A stretch of DNA of 64,000 nt from Cacajao melanocephalus (lineage: Eukaryota; Chordata; Mammalia; Primates; Pitheciidae), in assembly GCA_963573385.1 (NCBI GenBank), contig CAUYLG010051168.1, forward strand, positions 62,001 to 126,000, in the 5' to 3' direction. This document shows, in pieces, positions 57,749 through 64,000 of this stretch; positions within the stretch are counted from its first letter, which is position 1, and every line of letters starts with the position of its first letter. The position numbers and the translations under genes are program-made. The notes under the pieces were generated by a model. That model saw only the letters and a list, made by a program, of their open reading frames with translations, did no database searches and was not told the origin of the DNA.

Positions 57749-60700
57749 TCAGCTCCCAATTTTAGGTAAGAACATGCAGTGTTTGGTTTTCTGTTCCTGC
57801 ATTAGTTTGCTGAGGATAACAACCTCTAGCTCCATCCATGTCCACACCAAGGACATGATCTCATTCCATTTTATGTCTGCATAGTATTCCATGGTGAATA
57901 TGTACCACATTTTCTTTATCCAGTCTACTGTTGATGGGCATTTGGGTTGAATTAATGTCTTTACTATTGTGAATAGTGCTGCAATGGACATACATACATG
58001 TGTGTGGATCTTTATAACAGAATGGTTTGTATAACTTTTGGTATATACCTAGTAATGGGATTGCTGGGTCAAATGGCATTGCTGCTTCTAGATTTTTGAG
58101 GAATTGCCACACTGTCTTCCACAATGGTTGAACTAATTTACACTCCCACCAGCAGTGTAGAAGCAATCATTTTTTCTCCACAACCTCACCAACATCTGTT
58201 GTTTCTGGACTTTTTTAATAATCACCATTCTGACTGGTGTGAGATGGTCTCTCATTGTGGTTTTGATTTGCGTTTCTCTGATGATTAGCAATGTCGAGCT
58301 TTTTTCATGTTTGTTGGCTGCATGAATGTCTTCTTTTGATAAGTCTGTTCATGTACTTTGCCTACTTTTTAATAAGGTTGTTTTCTTCTTGTAAATTTGG
58401 TTAAGTGCCTTGTAGACTCAGCATATTACACCTTTGTTGGACAGTTAGCAAAAATTTTCTCCCATTTTGTAGGTTGCCTGTTCACTCTGATGATAGTTTC
58501 CTTTGCTGTACATAAGCTCTTTAGTTGCATTAGATCCCACTTGTCAATTTTTGCTTTTGTTGCACGTGCTTTTGGTGTTTTTGTTATGAAATATTTGTCC
58601 ATGCCTATGTCCTGAATGATATTGTCTAGATTTTTTTCTAGAAATGATATTGCTAGATTTTCTTCCAGGGGTTTTATAGTTTTGGAAATTATATTTAAGT
58701 CTTTAATCCATCTTAATTTTTGTATAAGGTATAAGGAAGGGGTCCAGTTTCAATTTTCTGCAAATGGCTAGCTAGTTCTCCCAACACCAATTATTAAATA
58801 AGTGACCATTTTCCCACTGCTTTTTATGGTCAGATTTCTCAAAGATCATATGGTTCTAGGTGTGTGGACTTATTTCTGAGTTCTCTATTCTATTCCATTG
58901 GCATATGTGTCTGTTTTTGTACCAGTACCATGCTGTTTTGGTTACTGTAGCCTTGTAGTATAAGTTTGAAATCAGGTAGCATGATGCCTCCAGCTTTGTT
59001 GTTTTCATTTTAGATTGTCTTGGCTATATAGACTCTTTTTCAGTTGCATATGAATTTTAAAATAGTCTTTTCTAATTCTGTAAAGAATGTCAATTGTGGT
59101 CTAATGGGAATAGCATTGAATCTATAAATTACTTTGGGCAGTAAGGCCATTTTCACAATATTGATTTTTCCTATCCATGAGCATGGAATGTTTTTCCATT
59201 TGTTTGTGTCTTCTCTTATTACCTTGAGCAGTAGTTTGTAGTTCTCCTGAAAGAGGTCCTTTATGTCCCTTGTTAGCTATATTCCTAGTATTTTATTCTC
59301 TTTGTAGCAATTGTGAATGGAAATTCATTCATGATTATTTGGCTCTCTGCATGCCTGTTGTTAATGTATAGAAATGTTACCAATCTTTGCACATTGATTT
59401 TGTATCTGAGACTTTGCTGAAGTTGGTTAGCTTAAGAAGCTTTGGGACTGAGATCATGAGGTTTACTAGTTATAGGATCATGTCATCTGCAAACAAAGAT
59501 AATTTGACTTCCTCTCTTCCTATTTGAATACATTTTATTTCTTTCTTTTGCCTGATTGCCCTAGCCAGAACTTCTAATGCTATGTTGAATAGGAGTGGTG
59601 AGAGAGGACATCTTTGTCTCATGCTGATTTTCAAGGGAATGGTTCCAGCCTTTGCCTATTCAGTATGGCACTGGCTATGGGTTTGTCATATATGGTTCCT
59701 ATTATTTTGAGGTATGCTCTTTCAATACCTAGTTTACCGAGAGTTTTTAACATGGAGGGGTGTTGCATTTTATCGAAGGCCTTTTCTGTATCTACTGAGT
59801 TAGTAATTTGGTTTTTGTCTTTGGTTTTGTTTACGTGATTAATTAAACTTATTGATTTGTGTATGTTGAACCAACCTTGCATTCTGTGGATGAAGCCAAC
59901 CTGATTGTGGTGGATAAGCTTTTTGATGTGCTGCCAGATTTGGTTTGCCAGCATCTTATTGAGAATGTTTCCATTAATGTTCATCAGGAATATTAGTCCG
60001 AAGTTTTCTCTTTTTTTTGTATCTCTGCCAGATTTTGGTATCAAGATAATGCTGGCCTCATAAAATGAATTAGGGAGGAGTCCCTCCTTTTCAATTTTTT
60101 TTTGTAAAAGTTTCAGTAGAAATGGTATCAGCTCTTCTCTGTACCTCTGGTAGAATTCAGCTATACTTCTGTCTGGTCCTGGGCTTTTGTTGCTTGGTAG
60201 GCTATTACTGCCTCAATTTTAGAACCCATTATTGGTTTATTTAGGATGTACTTTTTTCCTGATCTAGTCTTGGGAGTGTGCATGTTTCCAAGAATTTATC
60301 CATTTCTTCTCGATTTTCTAGTTTATACGCATAGAGGTGTTTATAGTATTATCTCATGGTTGTTCATATATATGTGGGGTCAATGGTGATATTCCCCTTA
60401 TCATATCTCACTGTGTCTATCTGATTCTTCTGTCTCCTCTTCTTTATTAGTCTGGCCAGTGATCTATTTAATTAACTTTTCAAATAACTAGTTCCTGGAT
60501 TAGTTGATTGTTTGAAGGGTTTTCCGTGTCTCTATCTCCTTCAGTTCTGCTCCGATCTTGGTTACTTCTTTTCATCTGCTGACTTTGGATTTGTTTGCTC
60601 TTGGTTCGCCAGCTCTTTTAGTTGCAATGTTGGTAGTCAATTTGAAATCTTTCTAGCTTTTTTATGTGGGCTTTTGGTGCTATAAATTTTCCTCTTAACA

Positions 60701-61589
60701 CTGCTTTAGCTACATTCCAGAGATTCTGGTGTGCTGTCTCTTCTCTCTCATTAGTTTCAAAAAACTTCTTGATTTCTGTCTTAATTTCATTAGTTGCTCA
60801 GGAGTCATTCAGGAGCAGGTTGTTCAATTTCCATTAGTTGTGTGGTTTTAAGTGAGTTTCTTGAGTTTTAATTTGATTGTGCTGTGATCTGAGTGACTAT
60901 TTGTTGTTTTCAGTTATTTTGTATTTGCTTAGGAGTGTTTTACTTCTTACTATGTAATCAATTTTAAAGTGCTATGTGGTGAAGAGAAGAATGTGCATTC
61001 TGGTTTTGGGGTTTTATTGTTGTTTTTTGTTTTTCTGGTGGTGGAGAGTTCTGTATGTATCAAGTCCACTTGATCCAGAGCTAAGTTCAGGTCCTGGATA
61101 TCTTTGTTGATTTTCTGTCTTGATTATCTAATATTGTCAGTGGGTATTAAAGTCTCCCACTATTATTGTGTGATAGTATAAGTCTCTTTGCAAGTCTCTA
61201 AGAACTTGTTTTATGAATCTGGGTGCTCCTCTATTAGGTGAATATATACTTAGGATAGTTAGCTCTTCTAAGTGAATTGAAGCCTTTGCCATTATGCAAT
61301 GCCCTTCTTTGTCTTTTTTTTTTTTTTATCATTGTAAGTCCATTTTGTCAGCAACTAGAATTGCAACACCTGCTTTTTTCTGGTTTTTATTTTCTTGGTA
61401 AATTTTCCTCCATCCCTTTATTTTGAGCCTATGTGTGTTTTTGCTCATGAGATGTGTCTCTTGAAGACAAGATAACGATGGGGCTTGACTCTTTTTCCAA
61501 CTTGCCATTCTGTGTCTTGTAATTGGGGCATTTAGTCCATTTACATTTATGCTTAATATAGTTATGTGTGAATTTGATCCTCTCATCAT
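57749..61589 (-). pseudogene. L1 ORF2 relic, full extent
   Basis: The whole ORF2 is covered (family about 1275 residues). The endonuclease N-terminus at 61329-61589 reads 'NSHITILSINVNGLNAPITR' and ends in 'KKAGVAILVADK'. Reverse-transcriptase domain pieces lie at 59631-60044, where '[17 protein letters not shown]' corresponds to the family's '.EKAFDKIQ' block. A C-terminal piece lies at 57861-58166 ('AAMPFDPAIPLLGIYQK'). The natural stop is at 57749-57751. The extent is not a multiple of three and many frames are broken, so no active enzyme is made. Confidence 0.92.
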
Positions 61590-61631
61590 GATGTTAGCTG
61601 GTTATTTTGCAGACTTGCTTATGTAGTTGCT

Positions 61632-62755
61632 TCATAGTGTCACCAATCTGTCACCACTAGTGTGCTTTTGTAGTGGCTGGTAATGGTTTTTCTTTTTCAT
61701 ATTTAGTGCTTCCTTCAGGAGCTCTTCCAAGTGAGGCCTGGTAGTGATGAATTTCCTCAGCATTTGCTTATCTGAGAAGGATTTTATTTCTCCTTCACTT
61801 ATGAAGCTTAGTTCAGCTGGACATGAAATTCTAAGTTGGAAATTCTTGTCTTTAAGAATGTTGAATACTGGCCCGCAATTTCTTCTGGTTTGCAGCGTTT
61901 CCACTGAAAAGTCCCCTGTTAGTCTGACAGGCTTCCCTTTGTGGGTGACCTGGCCTTTCTCTCTGGCAGCCCTTAATATAGTTTCCTTTCCATTTCAATC
62001 TTATGGAATCTGATAATTATGTGTCTTGGGATTGATCATCTCATGGAGTATCTAAGTAGTGTTCTCTGTATTTCCTGAATTTGCATGTTGGCCTGTCTTG
62101 CTAGCTTGAGGAAGTTCTCCTGGATGATATATTGAAGTGTATTTTCCAACTTGTTTCCATTCTACTCATTTCTTTCACATACCTTAATCAGTCATAGGTT
62201 CAGTTCCATGAACTTTTTTACATAGTTCCATAGTTTTTGGAGGTTTTGTTCATTCCTTTTCATTCTTTCCTCTCTATTCTTGTCTGCATGTCTTATTTCA
62301 GAAAGATAGTCTTCATGTTCTGATATTTGTTCCTCTGTTGGTGTAGTTGGCTATTGATACTTGTGATTACATTATGAAGTTCTTGTGTCTTTCAGCTCTA
62401 TCAGGCAGTTCATGTTCTTATCTAAACTGGCTATTCTGGTTATCTGCTCCTGTAATATTTTATTATGATTCTTAGCCTCTTTGCATTAGGTTAGAACATG
62501 CTCCTTTAGCTCAGCAAACTTGGTTATTATTCCTCTTCTGGAGCCTCCGTCTGTCAATTCATCCATCTCAGCCTCAGTCCAGTTTTGTGCCCTTGCTGGA
62601 AAGGTGTTGCAATCATTTGGAGAAGAGACATTCTGGCTTTTTAGGTTTTCAGCATTTTTGTGTTGATTCTTTCTCCTCTTTGTGGGTTTATCTACCTTTG
62701 ATCTTTGAGGTTGCTGATCTTTGAATGGGGTTTGTGGGGTCTTTATTGTTGACAT
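61632..62755 (-). pseudogene. L1 ORF1 relic
   Basis: The N-terminal piece at 62486-62755 includes 'NWTEAEMDELTDGGSRRGI', the conserved acidic ORF1 region, after a basic stretch. The C-terminal piece at 61632-61904 includes 'FNILKDKNFQLRISCPAELS' and 'LLKEALNMKKKNHYQPLQ', the C-terminal RNA-binding domain. The frame is lost between them (coiled-coil and RRM region). The ORF1-ORF2 spacer is about 40 bp, normal for L1. Confidence 0.9.
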
Positions 62756-64000
62756 TGTTTTTGTTGTTGCTTTCTGTTTAACAGTCAGGACCCTCTTTCA
62801 TAGGGCTGCTGCAGTTTGCTGAGGGTCTACTCCAAACCCTAGTTGCCTCAGACCCTCCCACACCAAGAGGTATCAGCAGTGCAGGCTGCAAAACAGCAAA
62901 TATGGCAGCCTGCTCCTTCCTCTGGGAGCTCCATCCCAGGGTGGACACCAACTTGATACCAGTAAGAACTCTTCTGTAGGAGGTATCTGGAGATCCCTAT
63001 TAGGAGGTCTCACCCAGTCAGGAGGAACAGGATCAGAGTCTGGCTTAAAGAAGTGTCAAGCTGTCCCTTGGCATAGTGAGTATGCTGCACAGGGTAGGGG
63101 GGACTCCCCACATTCAGACCACCCAGACTTTCCCTAGCCAGCAGGTGGGAATGCCTGTTAGCTGAGCTGCAGGTACAGTGGCCACCCCTCTCCCTGATGG
63201 CTCCATCCCAGAGAGAGATCAGAGTCTGTTTGTAAAACCCTGGCAAGATTTGTTGAAAATCCCATAGGGAGGCCTCAACCAGTGAGGAGGGATGGATCAG
63301 GGTCCCACTTAAAGAAGCAGTCTGGCTATGATCTGCCAGAGCAGCTGTGCAGTGCTGTGCTCTGAGAAATTTCTCCCAGTTCAGACTGCCCAGACTCCTT
63401 GGATCCAGCAAGCCAAAAGGCGGGTTCTAGCTGCAGAAATGTCACCCTTCCTCCCAGGAACTCAGCTATCTCAGGCAGTCTCCAGCTTGCTGCCACAGGC
63501 TGGCAGCTGGGTTTCCAAGCCAGTGTGTCTTTACTTGTGAAGTGCTATGAAAATGAAGCCCGCAGAATGATGCCACTTGGCTCCCTAACTTCTGCTCCCT
63601 TTCAAGAGGAGTGCATGGAACATCTTGTATCTCAACGGAAGTCCTGGGACCTGAGCATGCAAAAATTCCATGTCTCCCATGCATCTGAGTGGTCACTGAG
63701 AGACCACACAGCTCTGTGCTTCAGACCCAAGGCCCTACTAGCATGGCTCATGAGGAGATCTCCTGCCCCATAGTTTGCAAAGATCCATGGGAAAAGCAAG
63801 GAAAATCAGTGAGTGAGTGTGTGACCCTGCCTGATTTGGCTGGAGATAGGAATTCTCCTGGTTCCACGTCCTACCTTGTTTTTCCTTGCTGTCAGGGTCA
63901 CATTAACTGTCTAGTCAGTCCCGGTGTGAGAACCTGGATACCTCAGCTGAAGATATAGGGTTCACTTGCTATTTTCTTTCTTCTCTGTGAGAGCTGTGAA
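62756..64000 (-). promoter_or_regulatory. L1 5' UTR (internal promoter region), decayed
   Basis: GC-richer than ORF2, with 'ctgctgcagtttgctgagggtc', 'cagaccctcccacaccaag' and repeated 'gaggaacaggatcag / gagggatggatcag' blocks typical of the primate L1 5' UTR read in antisense. In live copies this region holds the internal RNA polymerase II promoter and an antisense promoter. Open frames at 63010-63411 and 63328-63958 are non-coding shadows. Confidence 0.8.

Larger units (their letters stand above)
57530..64000 (-). mobile_element. Nearly full-length primate L1, antisense, runs off right edge
   Basis: On the reverse strand: 5' UTR (from beyond 64000 to about 62760), ORF1 (62755-61632), ORF2 (61589-57749) and 3' UTR (57748-57530). 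The 3' end reads 'cttttaagttccagggtatatgtgcagg' on the plus strand, without a long poly-T. The 3' UTR ('gtattaagcccagcacac') and the extended ORF1 N-terminus point to a mid-age primate subfamily (about L1PA10-17/L1PB). Both ORFs carry frameshifts and stops, so it is dead. More than 6.4 kb is present and the 5' end lies outside the window. Confidence 0.93.

Noticed and set aside
57749..61589. Possibility that the right-hand L1 is retrotransposition-competent
   Set aside because: ORF1 and ORF2 are broken by frameshifts and stops, and the ORF2 extent is not a multiple of three.

Overview
The window is mammalian nuclear DNA, almost certainly human or another catarrhine primate. It carries primate-restricted L1 copies, Alu elements including two of young AluS/AluY type, and a two-LTR THE1 (MaLR) element, on a background of older mammalian MIR, L2, MER5 and MLT1 relics. 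It is AT-rich, has no CpG island, and I found no convincing protein-coding exon, tRNA, rRNA, CRISPR array or bacterial-style operon. Long open frames are either inside transposons (L1 ORF1/ORF2, THE1 internal region) or chance frames. The best reading is intergenic or deep intronic sequence. Repeat families were assigned by eye from remembered consensus features, so subfamily names are approximate.

Layout. 1-15 kb: an MLT1-like LTR, many MIRs, L2 and MER5 pieces, two 5'-truncated L1 tails with target-site duplications (4.7 and 6.8 kb), one antisense Alu (8.3 kb), a GC-richer unassigned island (9.8-10.2 kb) and an MST-like solo LTR (15.0 kb). 16-23.9 kb: an old, nearly full-length L1 on the minus strand, split in its 5' region by a 2.2-kb THE1 element with both LTRs. 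24-34.2 kb: mostly unassigned sequence with MIR/L2/MLT1 relics, a MaLR solo LTR (30.1 kb), a short L1 tail (31.4 kb), a head-to-head MER5 pair (32 kb), an old Alu (33 kb) and a tetranucleotide repeat grown from an L2 tail. 34.7-37.3 kb: a plus-strand L1 holding the 3' two thirds of ORF2 and the 3' UTR. 37.3-42.8 kb: unassigned sequence and an antisense L2. 42.8-46.8 kb: a long sense L2 split by an AluY-like element, a hAT-like element, and an L1ME-type 3' UTR disturbed by an Alu and a local duplication. 46.8-57.5 kb: mainly unassigned sequence with a CA repeat, MIR/L2, an AT-rich palindromic repeat and a MER-type hAT element. 57.5-64 kb: a nearly full-length minus-strand primate L1 that runs off the right edge.

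There is no gene network to describe. The interest lies in mutation and insertion scars: a perfect 39-bp-arm hairpin inside the 36.5-kb L1 that looks like a local template switch, a cruciform-prone TATG/CATA tract at 53.5 kb, a 367-bp-offset duplication around an Alu at 45.1-45.6 kb, and a small twin-primed L1 at 56.9 kb. I found no sign of a new biological system.
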